This document shows positions 23,872 through 31,885 of a DNA stretch of 64,000 nucleotides, in pieces; within the stretch, counting starts at the first letter, position 1, and every line of letters begins with the position of its first letter. The DNA is from Nonomuraea candida (lineage in GTDB: Bacteria > Actinomycetota > Actinomycetes > Streptosporangiales > Streptosporangiaceae). Both the position numbers and the translations under genes were made by a program. Location of the stretch: contig NZ_JOAG01000009.1 of assembly GCF_000725485.1 (NCBI RefSeq), positions 1 to 64,000 on the forward strand, read 5' to 3'. A model generated the notes under the pieces. It was not told the DNA's origin. It did no database searches and was given only the letters and a program-made list of their open reading frames with translations.

Positions 23872-25107
23872 CTAGGGCACAACCAGGGCACTCGACACCT
23901 CAGAAGTGCCCCGTGCGAAGAACGTGTCCATCGCCCGCCGGGCGCGGTCCGCCGCGTCCGGCATCAGGTGCGTGTACGTCCGCAGCGTGAACCCTGGGTC
24001 AGCGTGCCCCAAGTACTCCGCCACCGTGCGGATGTCCACGCCGGCAGCTAGCCACGCGCTTGCCGCGGTGTGCCGTAGCGCGTGCATGCCGTTCTCCCGG
24101 CAGACTGGCACCCCCGCCCCCTGGAGGCCGGCCCGCCATACCCGGTTGAAGCAGCAGCGATGCAGCACCTTCCCGTCCTCGCCCACGAACAGCAGCGCGG
24201 CCGTCACCGGCTTCCCGCCCGGCCGCAGCCAGGGCAGCGTCACCTCGACCGGCGGGAACGCAGCGATGTGCGCCGACAGTCGCAGGCCGACCGCCTCCGG
24301 CAGCGGCACCGTGCGCGTCTTCCCGCCCTTCGGCGGCGAGAAGACCAGTTGCTTCTCGATGAGCCGCACCTGACGGAGAACGTGCACCTCGCGGCCGAGG
24401 AAATCGACGTCGTCGAGCGCGATGCCGAAGAGCTCGCCCTGCCGGTGCGCGCAGCCGGCGCCGAGGATCGTCATCGGTGCGAACCGGTCGGGCAGCGCCT
24501 GGTCGACTGCTTCGACCTGATCGAGTGTCCACGGCACGACCTTCTTGCGGACGACCTTCGGCGACTTGACGGACTTGGCCTGAACCGGGTTGCGGCCTAT
24601 CACCTGGTCGTCTATCGCCGCGTCAAACACCGAGGAGGCCACGCCCATGATGCCCTTGATGGTGGACGGCTGCAGCCCGGCCGCCTCCATGTCCTTGACC
24701 CACGCCTGCACCAGGGAGGGCCTTTTCGCCAGCACGGCTAACGCCTGCTCGCCGATCGGTTTGTCGCAGATCCACGCGAGTCGGCTGTCGGTGCGCTCCA
24801 ACGTCGTAGGGTCGCCGGTGATCCCGGCTCGCCACTGCCGCGCGTACGCGGCCAGTGTGACGCGGCCGGCGCTCGGGTCGATGTAGTCGCCCCGATCCAA
24901 GCTCGCCTTGATCTGGGCGTCCTTCCGCTCAGCCGCAGGCTTCGTCTCGAAGTTGAGCTTCTGCTGCTCGCCGGCCTCATCGCGCCAGCGGACCTGCCAC
25001 CGCATGCCGATTCCATGCTCGGCGGTCGGCACCTTGGCGGGCCTGCACTTGCACTTGGCCTCGCCTGGCTTGGGCCGGGTCTTGTGCCACCTGTCGTAGA
25101 CGCTCAT
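23872..25107 (-). CDS. Tyrosine recombinase (integrase)
   Basis: 411 residues from ATG 25107 (GTG 25110 also possible), overlapping the repressor stop by one base. The N-terminal region (1-30) has CKCRP, a short zinc-like knuckle; then the arm-binding and core-binding SAM-like domains (about 85-170). Catalytic residues: Arg222 (AHRQGE), Lys263 (GGKTRTVPLP), His342-x-x-Arg345 (HALRHTAAS), His368 (LGHAD) and Tyr378 (RTYTH). All are present, so the enzyme should be active. It catalyses site-specific integration and excision at the LPMO 3' end, with the HTH protein at 25652 as likely directionality factor. Confidence 0.93.
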   Translation of the reverse strand: MSVYDRWHKTRPKPGEAKCKCRPAKVPTAEHGIGMRWQVRWRDEAGEQQKLNFETKPAAERKDAQIKASLDRGDYIDPSAGRVTLAAYARQWRAGITGDPTTLERTDSRLAWICDKPIGEQALAVLAKRPSLVQAWVKDMEAAGLQPSTIKGIMGVASSVFDAAIDDQVIGRNPVQAKSVKSPKVVRKKVVPWTLDQVEAVDQALPDRFAPMTILGAGCAHRQGELFGIALDDVDFLGREVHVLRQVRLIEKQLVFSPPKGGKTRTVPLPEAVGLRLSAHIAAFPPVEVTLPWLRPGGKPVTAALLFVGEDGKVLHRCCFNRVWRAGLQGAGVPVCRENGMHALRHTAASAWLAAGVDIRTVAEYLGHADPGFTLRTYTHLMPDAADRARRAMDTFFARGTSEVSSALVVP

Positions 25108-25559
25108 CACTCCACCGCCAAGTCTCGCCGGCCTTCAGGCCGCGCATGCAGTAGGAAGTCGAGGAACACGGCGCTGTACCGCTCGCCATCGCTTCCCATC
25201 GCGATCGGACCCTCACCGTCCGCCCACCTCCAGGCGATGTCAGCAGGCACGACACCGACTCCAGTCAACTCGACCTCTCCTGCGGTCGTGGGCGGTAGCA
25301 GGAGAGCGGAGGGATTCACCCGGAGGGCTGCAGCAAGCGCCACGAGGTCATCAACGTCAACCTTCCGTTCCTTCTTCTCGATCTTCGTGATTCCGGTCGG
25401 CTGGATGGGGCGCCCGACGTCAGTCAGGAGCTTTGAGAGGCGAGCCGTCGAGAGCCCACGGGCGGTCCTGACACGCCTCAGGTTCTCTGCCACCTGTGCC
25501 CCAGTGGGGCCGACCTCGTTCGTGCGCCGAGTAGGTTTCGGCTCGTCTACTGCTGCCAT
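25107..25559 (-). CDS. XRE-family repressor
   Basis: 150 residues from ATG 25559; an in-frame TTG at 25595 could add 12. The HTH (about 22-78) reads NLRRVRTARGLSTARLSKLL, with PTGITKIEKKERKVDVDDL as the second half. A C-terminal region of about 70 residues is unrecognised. It sits between int and the divergent xis/replication operon, the position of the master repressor in satellites and temperate phages. A direct repeat ATAGGGAGCA lies at its start codon and again before xis. Confidence 0.82.
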   Translation of the reverse strand: MAAVDEPKPTRRTNEVGPTGAQVAENLRRVRTARGLSTARLSKLLTDVGRPIQPTGITKIEKKERKVDVDDLVALAAALRVNPSALLLPPTTAGEVELTGVGVVPADIAWRWADGEGPIAMGSDGERYSAVFLDFLLHARPEGRRDLAVE

Positions 25560-25647
25560 ATAGGGAGCATCCCATGCCAACTTGACAGGTAGCAAGCCAT
25601 GCTGAGACGCTTCCAGACAGGTTGCGATCAGTCCCTAATAGGGAGCA
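25560..25647. promoter_or_regulatory. Divergent switch region, repeats ATAGGGAGCA
   Basis: ATAGGGAGCA occurs at 25560-25569, touching the repressor start codon, and at 25638-25647, containing the xis ribosome site. The second copy is also half of the palindrome TCCCT-AAT-AGGGA (25632-25644). TTGACA at 25582-25587 is a possible -35. Binding at these sites would block repressor translation or transcription on one side and xis on the other. Confidence 0.5.
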
Positions 25648-25651
25648 ATTC

Positions 25652-25870
25652 ATGTCTGTTAAGTACAGCGAGCAGGTCAGGCGGAACCTGGCCACGCCTC
25701 AGGAGGTCGCCGACTTTCTCGGCATCCCTGAGGCCACCCTCAGACAGTGGCGCTACCAGCGCAAGGGCCCCGACTTCGGCATGGTGGGGCGCCACGTCCG
25801 CTACGACTGGAAGGACGTTGAGTCCTACTGGAAGCAGCAGAAGCAGCAGTGTGGTGGTGCTGCCCGATGA
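25652..25870 (+). CDS. xis: Small HTH protein, probable excisionase
   Basis: 72 residues from ATG 25652, with AGGGAG upstream. LATPQEVADFLGIPEATLRQW is a MerR/AlpA-like winged HTH, and RYQRKGPDFGMVGRHVRYDW is the typical wing of actinomycete excisionases. It is first in a rightward run in which each stop overlaps the next start. It likely bends DNA to direct integrase to excision and may also activate the replication genes. Symbol assigned by role and position, not by orthology. Confidence 0.82.
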   Translation: MSVKYSEQVRRNLATPQEVADFLGIPEATLRQWRYQRKGPDFGMVGRHVRYDWKDVESYWKQQKQQCGGAAR

Positions 25871-26235
25871 ACACGCCGAAGACACAAAACGACCCTGGGG
25901 GAGCGGCAACTCCCGCCAGGGCCGAGAACGACCATCAGGTCGCCGAAGACACCGCCAGAGTACAGCGTGGCTACGACTTAAGCCATGCCCTTAGCCGCCG
26001 CCGCTACCCCGCCGCGCACGTCTCCCTGTACGCGCCTCACCGCGGCCGGCGCACCTGGTGGTTCGCCTACAGGTGCGAGCACTGCGGGTACGGGCATCAG
26101 GGGCACCTCCGCAGCGCCTCCGACGAAGACTCGGCGATGCGCGCCGTACAAGGCGTACGCCGTTCCAGGTGCGGCAAGCGCGTGTGGATCGTCGTCGCCA
26201 GGGTCTACCGCGGCCAGCAGGGGGTGGCCGCGTGA
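25867..26235 (+). CDS. Small zinc-ribbon-like protein
   Basis: 122 residues; ATG 25867 overlaps the xis stop (ATGA). The middle part has YRCEHCGYGHQGHL, with a later RCGK, suggesting a Cys/His zinc knuckle. The N-terminal 40 residues are polar and probably disordered. Placed between xis and the primase, a position often occupied by DNA-binding accessory proteins. Function unknown. Confidence 0.6.
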   Translation: MNTPKTQNDPGGAATPARAENDHQVAEDTARVQRGYDLSHALSRRRYPAAHVSLYAPHRGRRTWWFAYRCEHCGYGHQGHLRSASDEDSAMRAVQGVRRSRCGKRVWIVVARVYRGQQGVAA

Positions 26236-27017
26236 CCGAGCACAAGAGGCTCGCCGCTGCCCTGACCTATGTGGGCCAGGGTTGGCCGGTATTCCCCTGC
26301 ATCCCGGGGGGGAAGCGGCCGATCGGCCGGTTCGCTCCTAACGGCCTGCACAACGCCACCACCGACATTGAGTTGGTCTCGTGGTGGTGGACGTCTGAGC
26401 CCGACGCGAACATCGCGATCCCGACCGGCCGGGACACGTTCGACGTGCTCGACGTCGATCAGAAGCCGGACGGCACCGGATGGCCGGCGTTCAACCGGTG
26501 CAAGGCCGCGGGTCTGCTGCCTGAGCCGTACGCCATCAACGGCACGCCCTCGGGCGGCATCCACGCCATGTACGTCGGCACCGACCAGGCGTGCGGAAGT
26601 CTGCGCAAGCACCACCTCGACTTCAAGGCGGCGGGCGGATACATCCTCATGCCGCCGTCCGTCGTTCAGGGACGGGCGTACACGCTCATCACCGAGCGTC
26701 CAGGCGCGCGGAACCAACTCAACTGGTCTGAGGTGAGGTCGTTCCTCGACCCGCCCAAGCCCGTACAGGTCACCCGCCTGCGCGCCAGCAACGGCACCGG
26801 CGTCGACCACCTCGCCACCTGGTTGTCCGGCAAGACTAAGCCCGGGAGGAACCAAGCCCTGTTCTGGGCCGCCTGCCGAGCTGTCGAGAACGGCGCCACC
26901 GAGCAGGAGCTACACGAGCTGTACCGGTCGATGCAGTTCGGCAACGGATTCGACGAGCGACAGGCCGCCCGGACGGTGGCCGACGCGTTCCGCATCACGA
27001 ACAGGAGGAGCGCGTGA
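26232..27017 (+). CDS. Bifunctional DNA primase/polymerase (Prim-Pol)
   Basis: 261 residues; GTG 26232 overlaps the previous stop. Archaeo-eukaryotic primase signs: WPVFPCIPGGKRPI at the N-terminus, NIAIPTG, catalytic DVLDVD (DxD), GGIHAMY (sGxH) and FKAAGGYILMPPSV. This N-terminal-domain-only Prim-Pol is the form found in actinomycete integrative elements and phages, where a separate ATPase supplies helicase function. Together with the next gene it should replicate the excised circle. Confidence 0.88.
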   Translation: MTEHKRLAAALTYVGQGWPVFPCIPGGKRPIGRFAPNGLHNATTDIELVSWWWTSEPDANIAIPTGRDTFDVLDVDQKPDGTGWPAFNRCKAAGLLPEPYAINGTPSGGIHAMYVGTDQACGSLRKHHLDFKAAGGYILMPPSVVQGRAYTLITERPGARNQLNWSEVRSFLDPPKPVQVTRLRASNGTGVDHLATWLSGKTKPGRNQALFWAACRAVENGATEQELHELYRSMQFGNGFDERQAARTVADAFRITNRRSA

Positions 27018-28528
27018 GCGACCCTGAGACCCCCTCCGCCAAATTTGGTGAACTCCTGGAGACGGTTAGGGGTGCCTACAGGAAGTGGTTCGGCGACAAG
27101 TACGACCTCGATGCCCTCGACGCCGTCCTGTCCGCCGCCGCTGCCGAGAGGCTCAAAGGTGACCCGTGCTGGCTCCTGGTGCTGTCCGGGTCCGGAGCGG
27201 CCAAGACCGAGACCGTGATGCCGCTGGAGGGTGCTGGTGCCCTGGTCGTGTCAACGATCTCAGGTGAGGCAGCGCTCCTGTCCGGAACGAGCGAGAAGGA
27301 CCGGGCGGCAGACGCGACAGGTGGCCTGTTGTGCAAGCTCGGCTCCACGGGGCTGTTGGTTGTCAAGGACGTGACCACGATCATCAGCATGTCGCGTGAC
27401 TCCAGGGCCGAAGTGCTGGCTGCGCTCCGCGAGGTGTACGACGGCCGATGGAACCGTGAGGTCGGAACCGAAGGGGGCAAGACGCTTTCCTGGCGCGGAA
27501 AGATTGCCGTCATCGGAGCGGTTACGACGGCATGGGACTCCGCTCATGCGGTGATCTCCAGCATGGGCGACCGGTTCGTTCTCGTCCGCATCGACTCCAC
27601 TGAGAACCGTCGCGAGGCCGGCCTTCAGGCGCTCAGGAACGTCGGCTATGAGGTCGCCATGCGAGAGGAACTGCGCAAGCTGGTAGGTGAGCTGATCGGT
27701 TCCGTGGAGCGGGGCACAGTCATCGAGTTGACCGATCGAGAGATGGAGAGCCTGCTCGACCTGGCGGACGTCGTCACCCTCGCTCGGACCGCCGTCGAGC
27801 GCGAAGGGCCGAAGGTCGTCTATGCCCACGCACCCGAGATGCCGACCCGCTTCACGAAGCAGCTCGCACAGATCGTGCGCGGCGGGATCGCCCTCGGGAT
27901 GGACCGGGCCCACGCCTTCGCTGTTGCGGCCCGGTGCGCGGGAGACAGCCTGCCCCCTCTCCGTCGTCGCATCCTCGCCTACCTCTTCAAGGAGGGACCA
28001 AAGCCCGTTGGCGACGTCAAGAACGGGTTGAAGCTCCCCAGGACCACCGTCGAACGCGGCCTGGATGAGTTGCACCTACTTGGCGTGCTGGAGACCAGAG
28101 ATGAGAAATGGGGCCAGGGAACCCGCGACGTCTTCTCCATCGCGGAACACATCGACAGGTCGGCATTGGCGAGGTTAACCAAAAATGGCGAAGGGGCTCC
28201 CGGGGGAGATGGTGCGCCACCGAAGGCCACCAAAAAAGGCGACACCCTCCCCCAGGATGACGGGGCGAGGTTGACCAAAAATGGCGAACCCCCTCCCGAG
28301 ATCCACCCGGGCCAACTCCAGGTTGAGGGCACTCCGTCGCGCGAGCCAGCACCGAGCAAATCGCGCTCCGTTCGCAAGCCCGCCAAGCGGAAGCTCCCCA
28401 AGCAGAAGTGCGGGCACTGCGGGAAGTCGTACACCCCGATCAAGCTGCCGTCGAAGTGGTGCGGCACCTCATGCCAGCAGAAGAACTACAAACTCCGCCG
28501 CAAGGCCCGTGAACAGGAGAACTCGTGA
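27014..28528 (+). CDS. P-loop ATPase/replicative helicase-like protein
   Basis: 504 residues; GTG 27014 overlaps the primase stop. The P-loop region is LLVLSGSGAAKTETVMP, an atypical Walker A with Ala before Lys. Walker B is weak (LLVVKDVT). SMGDRFVLVRIDS is sensor-like. After residue 310 comes a winged helix (LRRRILAYLFKEGPKPVGDV). A Lys-rich linker follows, then a C-terminal zinc finger, CGHCGKSY...WCGTSCQQKNY. The layout fits the helicase partner of stand-alone Prim-Pols. Three iteron-like repeats lie within the linker-coding DNA. Confidence 0.75.
   Translation: MSDPETPSAKFGELLETVRGAYRKWFGDKYDLDALDAVLSAAAAERLKGDPCWLLVLSGSGAAKTETVMPLEGAGALVVSTISGEAALLSGTSEKDRAADATGGLLCKLGSTGLLVVKDVTTIISMSRDSRAEVLAALREVYDGRWNREVGTEGGKTLSWRGKIAVIGAVTTAWDSAHAVISSMGDRFVLVRIDSTENRREAGLQALRNVGYEVAMREELRKLVGELIGSVERGTVIELTDREMESLLDLADVVTLARTAVEREGPKVVYAHAPEMPTRFTKQLAQIVRGGIALGMDRAHAFAVAARCAGDSLPPLRRRILAYLFKEGPKPVGDVKNGLKLPRTTVERGLDELHLLGVLETRDEKWGQGTRDVFSIAEHIDRSALARLTKNGEGAPGGDGAPPKATKKGDTLPQDDGARLTKNGEPPPEIHPGQLQVEGTPSREPAPSKSRSVRKPAKRKLPKQKCGHCGKSYTPIKLPSKWCGTSCQQKNYKLRRKAREQENS
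28169..28288. repeat. Three iteron-like repeats in the helicase gene
   Basis: ACCAAAAATGGCGA occurs at 28178-28191 and 28274-28287, with a one-base variant at 28229-28242. The outer two copies extend to 24 bp with a single mismatch. They are the most A-rich words nearby and are spaced 51 and 45 bp. They may be origin iterons inside the replication gene, or only repeated linker codons (LTKNGE). Confidence 0.45.
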
Positions 28529-28752
28529 CCGCACTGACCATGCTCGCCGACCACCTCGACATCACCATGCCAGAGATGGAACAGCGGCTCATCCACTTCA
28601 TGACGCGGGTGAACTGCCCCGGATGCCACCGCGAGATCGCACGCCGCATCGATGACGTCGTTCGGTACCACCGCACGCCCGAGGGTCACCCTTGCCAGGC
28701 GAGCGGAACCTTCCTGGCCGCCACGCTTGACGAGTGGCAGGCGACCTCATGA
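28525..28752 (+). CDS. Small Cys/His protein
   Basis: 75 residues; GTG 28525 overlaps the ATPase stop. RVNCPGCHREIARRIDDVVRYH and GHPCQASG place Cys and His residues for a single zinc site. The N-terminal helix is amphipathic. Its position in the replication run suggests an accessory role. Not recognised. Confidence 0.55.
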   Translation: MTALTMLADHLDITMPEMEQRLIHFMTRVNCPGCHREIARRIDDVVRYHRTPEGHPCQASGTFLAATLDEWQATS

Positions 28753-28991
28753 CCTGCAAGCGGACCACCACGACGACCGACCACAGCGCGGGCGGGTGGC
28801 CGCTCGCCCCGTACGACCACGGATACCCAGGGGTCCACCGATGCGGCTCTATCCTCGCCCGCGCCCTCAACGGGCAGCGCGCCTGCCAGCAGATCGCCGT
28901 CTGGCGGATCCGCACCCGCGGGCGCAACTACCAGCGGACGGGCTACTACTGCGACGACGACCTCCCCGACGACGGGCCGGCCGCCGCATGA
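28749..28991 (+). CDS. Small hypothetical protein, 80 residues
   Basis: ATG 28749 overlaps the previous stop (ATGA). Contains HRCGSILARALNGQRACQQIAVW and GYYCDDD, with three spaced cysteines, so another possible metal-binding miniprotein. It is translationally coupled at both ends. No known family recognised. Confidence 0.5.
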   Translation: MTCKRTTTTTDHSAGGWPLAPYDHGYPGVHRCGSILARALNGQRACQQIAVWRIRTRGRNYQRTGYYCDDDLPDDGPAAA

Positions 28992-29425
28992 CCGACGCGC
29001 CCCGCCGCACCACCGCCGTCGTCGGGCTCGACGGGCCGGCCGTCGTCATCTCCGCCCGCGCCTGCGCATGGCTCGACAAGTACGCCGACCTCCGCCAGCT
29101 CCGAACCCGGTACGCCGCCCTCGTAGACGACGAGATCACGCAGACACTCCTCCACATGGGCGTACTCGCCGCAGACTGGCACAACCGCCACGGCGCCAGT
29201 CCCGCGAACGGGACCGCCGTAGCGGACACGACGAGACAACCGCCACCGTTGGAACTGACCACACAGCAGGCCGCAGACCTGATCGGCATCAGCCCGTCCG
29301 GGATCCGCAAAGCGATCAACCGCGGCCAGCTCGACGCCACCAGAAGCAACGGCCGATGGACCATCTCCCGCGCAGACGCCGAGATGTACCGGACCCGCCC
29401 ACCAGCCCGACCAGGAGGCTCCTAA
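28988..29425 (+). CDS. Protein with C-terminal AlpA/excisionase-like HTH
   Basis: 145 residues; ATG 28988 overlaps the previous stop. The first 90 residues are helical and unrecognised. The C-terminal 50 contain LTTQQAADLIGISPSGIRKA and the wing SNGRWTISRADAEMY, a typical excisionase-family HTH. This second HTH of the xis type could be a regulator of the downstream packaging genes. Confidence 0.65.
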   Translation: MTDAPRRTTAVVGLDGPAVVISARACAWLDKYADLRQLRTRYAALVDDEITQTLLHMGVLAADWHNRHGASPANGTAVADTTRQPPPLELTTQQAADLIGISPSGIRKAINRGQLDATRSNGRWTISRADAEMYRTRPPARPGGS

Positions 29426-29426
29426 C

Positions 29427-30062
29427 GTGCCGCTCGACAAGCAGACCCGCGAGGCGATCCTCCGGCTCAAGCAGACCAACGCCGCCAAAGCCAAGCGCAT
29501 CCGCGAAGACAAGCGAAACAGCCCCGAAGGTATCCGCCGCAAGCTGGCCGTCCTCGACGCCCAAGAGCGAGCAGCGATCAGCGCGCTCCGGCAAGACGGG
29601 GAGAACCGCTACACCGCAGCCGTACACAAGGGGCAGCGCACGCTGCTCGGCATCCGCCCCGAAGACGGAGACCCCATCCAGGCCGCGCGAGAACTCCGCG
29701 CCTGCACCGAACGGGCCAACGCCATCAACCGGGTTGCCGACGCCGAACAGCTCATGGCCACCGCCCGCCGGCTCGGAGACACCCTGCTCGAACGCGCCAT
29801 CTTCGCCCGCGCATGGGACCAGTGCAAGACCGACCTCGGCGCGCAGAAGTGGGGCGGCATCGTCCGCGACTACCTCGACCACCACCCCGACATGCGAGCC
29901 ACCGCCCAGCAGCTCGGCGACCTCCTCGACGCCGACACCCCCCAAGTGCGCATGCAGGACCAGATGATCTGCGGCCACAGCAGGGCCCCCGAACTCAGCC
30001 GTATGACCGACGCCGACATAGACCGACTCGCCACAGAAGAGACCCAGGGGGGTGCCGCGTGA
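29427..30062 (+). CDS. Helical, charged hypothetical protein
   Basis: 211 residues from GTG 29427. Strongly charged helices dominate: residues 1-60 (KQTREAILRLKQTNAAKAKR) and 85-130 look like coiled coil. No cysteines suggest metal binding. It may be a scaffold or DNA-binding protein of the element; similar proteins occur in actinomycete integrative elements, but no name can be given. Confidence 0.5.
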   Translation: MPLDKQTREAILRLKQTNAAKAKRIREDKRNSPEGIRRKLAVLDAQERAAISALRQDGENRYTAAVHKGQRTLLGIRPEDGDPIQAARELRACTERANAINRVADAEQLMATARRLGDTLLERAIFARAWDQCKTDLGAQKWGGIVRDYLDHHPDMRATAQQLGDLLDADTPQVRMQDQMICGHSRAPELSRMTDADIDRLATEETQGGAA

Positions 30063-30274
30063 ACGACCCCATCCGAGCCTGGCACCAGGCCAGGCAATAC
30101 CGGGGCTTCACACTTCCCGACCCGCCAGCGGCGCCGGCCGCCGACCCGTACCCCTCCGAGTCCCTCGTGCCCGCAGGCAAGCCAGTGTCAGACCCGGCAG
30201 TGGCCGACGCCTTCAACAGCTTCCTACGCGACCAGCTCGACGGCGTGTACGGCTCCACAACCGCATGGCAGTAG
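30059..30274 (+). CDS. Small hypothetical protein, 71 residues
   Basis: GTG 30059 overlaps the previous stop (GTGA), giving translational coupling. Pro-rich middle (LPDPPAAPAADPYPSE) and a helical C-terminus (VADAFNSFLRDQLDGVYG). It is the last gene of the coupled rightward run that begins at xis; a 137-bp gap with a hairpin follows. Confidence 0.5.
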   Translation: MNDPIRAWHQARQYRGFTLPDPPAAPAADPYPSESLVPAGKPVSDPAVADAFNSFLRDQLDGVYGSTTAWQ

Positions 30275-30354
30275 ACGGCTCGGAATGGTGACCCGAGAGG
30301 AGGCAGACGTACAGGCCCTTTCCTCCTTTCAGCCTCGTACGTCGTGGCAGCCAA

Positions 30355-30390
30355 GCGGACCGACTCTCCATGACTGGGGAGTCGGTCCGC
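30355..30390 (+). terminator. 12-bp hairpin before the HNH/terS genes
   Basis: GCGGACCGACTC (30355-30366) and GAGTCGGTCCGC (30379-30390) form a perfect 12-bp stem with a 12-nt loop, 21 bases before the HNH start codon. A weaker GACGTAC/GTACGTC pair (30306-30343) precedes it. It could end the replication transcript or act as a conditional attenuator ahead of the packaging genes. Confidence 0.6.
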
Positions 30391-30411
30391 CCTACACAAG
30401 GAAGGAACCTC

Positions 30412-30759
30412 ATGACCAGGCGCATACAGAAGAACCCGCGTGACCGCGTAGAGAACGGCTCATGGCGCAGCAGCCCGCGGCCTGTCGATTGGCCGGCCAG
30501 AGTCCAGCAGGTCAAGACACGCGACCGCGTGTGCCAATGGATCGAGCACGGCAGGATCTGCGGCTCCGGCCAAGACCTCGAAGTCGACCACATCGGAGAC
30601 CCCGCCGACCACGACCTGTCGAACCTCCGGCTGCTGTGCAAGCCGCATCACACGCAGCGCACCAACGCGCAGAAGGTCGCAGGCATCCGCGCGTACCACG
30701 CCAAGCGACGCAGGCAGAGGACAGAGGAAGCGCATCCAGGACTGATCGGCGACACATGA
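30412..30759 (+). CDS. HNH endonuclease
   Basis: 115 residues from ATG 30412, with AGGAAGGA upstream. The HNH fold is clear: VCQWIEHGRICGSG supplies a cysteine pair, then LEVDHIGDPADHDLSNLRLL and CKPHHTQRTN give D-H...N...H-H. Such small HNH proteins sit beside P27 small terminases in HK97-like cos phages, where they are needed for genome cutting. Here it directly precedes terS, supporting a packaging role rather than homing. Confidence 0.87.
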   Translation: MTRRIQKNPRDRVENGSWRSSPRPVDWPARVQQVKTRDRVCQWIEHGRICGSGQDLEVDHIGDPADHDLSNLRLLCKPHHTQRTNAQKVAGIRAYHAKRRRQRTEEAHPGLIGDT

Positions 30760-30879
30760 TCGACGATCAGCGAGCCGAGATCACCCAGGGGCATCCCCCC
30801 TTGATCGTTTCCGCGCGAGCCCGTATCGGCATAGCGCTTCCGATCCCCTGAGACCTAAAACGCACCATGGGAGGTGCCC

Positions 30880-31257
30880 GTGAACGACCGCAAGACTCCG
30901 CCGCCACCGAAGGGTTCGGGCAGGTCGGGCCGCAAGTTGTGGAATTCGATCATGAATGATCTGGATTTGGACGCGCATGAGGAACTGCTGCTTTTGCAGG
31001 CGGTTCGGTGCGTGGATCGGCTGGATTTGATCGCTGAGGAGCTGCAGAACGCGCCTCAGACGGTCGAGAACAGCAAGGGTGACTTGGTCACGCACCCACT
31101 GATCGTCGAGCAGCGGCAGCAGTCGCTCACGCTGGCGCGGCTGCAGGCGTCGCTGCGGCTCCCGTCCGGTCTGGTCGAGGGCGGGGACGACCTTAACCGG
31201 CCGCAGCGCCGTGGGGCTGCTCGCGGCTCGTACGGCGTGCGTGGTGTGGTGGCGTGA
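30880..31257 (+). CDS. terS: P27-type phage terminase small subunit
   Basis: 125 residues from GTG 30880 (GGGAGG upstream; GTG 30874 is an alternative). Family features: the Pro-rich start, SGRKLWNSIMNDLDLDAHEE, LLLQAVRCVDRLDLIAEEL and HPLIVEQRQQSL-LARLQASLRLP. It should recognise a cos/pac site and hand DNA to a large terminase. No large terminase gene follows, so it probably redirects a helper phage's motor to the element genome, as in PICIs. Confidence 0.85.
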   Translation: MNDRKTPPPPKGSGRSGRKLWNSIMNDLDLDAHEELLLLQAVRCVDRLDLIAEELQNAPQTVENSKGDLVTHPLIVEQRQQSLTLARLQASLRLPSGLVEGGDDLNRPQRRGAARGSYGVRGVVA

Positions 31258-31499
31258 GGAGGCGTAGGGGTTCGGCGGACGTGGCCGCGCTGCGGCAGGA
31301 GGCTCACGGCCTGGTGGCTATCACGTACTACGCGGCGGCGCTCGGCGGGGACGTCGAGGCGGCGCGCTGCCGGGTGCGCCTGGTGGAGATCGTTGAGGCG
31401 CTCGGGTTCGAGGAGCCGCCGCCGTGGCGGGAGCTGGTCGAGCGGCCGGCGCTGATCGACGAGTGGGCGGAGAGGTTCGGCCTGTCTGTTTGGCGGTGA
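31254..31499 (+). CDS. Small hypothetical protein after terS
   Basis: 81 residues; GTG 31254 overlaps the terS stop, so it is translationally coupled to it. Mostly helical with a conserved-looking C-terminus (PPPWRELVERPALIDEWAER). No family recognised. The coupling suggests a partner of the small terminase, for example a packaging-specificity or helper-interference factor (inference). Confidence 0.5.
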   Translation: MRRRRGSADVAALRQEAHGLVAITYYAAALGGDVEAARCRVRLVEIVEALGFEEPPPWRELVERPALIDEWAERFGLSVWR

Positions 31500-31614
31500 T
31501 TCTGGGAGTTTCGAGAGGCTCCTCGCGCGCATACGCGCGGGGAGTTTCCGGACTTTCCGGACAGGTCTACGCGCGTGCGCGCGAGGTCGGCGGGACTTCT
31601 CCTCGCGTCATGCC

Positions 31615-31643
31615 TTGACGAGCCAGTGGTGCCGAAAGACGAT
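31615..31643 (+). promoter_or_regulatory. Promoter of the Scr1 regulatory cassette
   Basis: TTGACG (31615-31620), 17-bp spacer, GACGAT (31638-31643); transcript start expected near 31650. The preceding 31500-31614 stretch is gene-free and holds CGCG-rich short palindromes and a TTTCCGGAC doublet. Confidence 0.5.
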
Positions 31644-31650
31644 CTGAGGG

Positions 31651-31666
31651 CGCAACACACCGCAAC
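31651..31666. promoter_or_regulatory. Tandem CGCAAC site 1
   Basis: CGCAACACACCGCAAC: two CGCAAC half-sites 10 bp apart, at the predicted transcript start. A copy with 14 of 16 identical bases occurs at 33249-33264, just after the regulator gene. Likely operator for the Scr1-type protein encoded at 32390. Confidence 0.5.
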
Positions 31667-31681
31667 CCCACAGGAGCGAGC

Positions 31682-31885
31682 ATGCGCCTCACGTTCGTCG
31701 CGAAGGACCCCGAGAGCAACCCGACTCAGTCGCCGACGCTCTACCGGACAGACCGGGGGAGCTGGGTCGTGCAGGGATGGGTGGTCACAGACGATGACGC
31801 TCTCCGACAGATGAACATCCCCGAGGGGGAGACCGCTGTCGAGATCCCCGACCGGCTGGTCCCGTTCTTCCGGGACGGGGCATGA
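31682..31885 (+). CDS. Small partner protein of the DUF6879/Scr1 cassette
   Basis: 67 residues from ATG 31682, with AGGAG upstream. MRLTFVAKDPESNPTQSPT, SWVVQGWVV and VEIPDRLVPFF match the small protein that commonly precedes DUF6879 and Scr1-type XRE genes in actinomycetes. Role unknown; probably a modulator of the regulator. Its stop overlaps the next ATG. Confidence 0.72.
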   Translation: MRLTFVAKDPESNPTQSPTLYRTDRGSWVVQGWVVTDDDALRQMNIPEGETAVEIPDRLVPFFRDGA

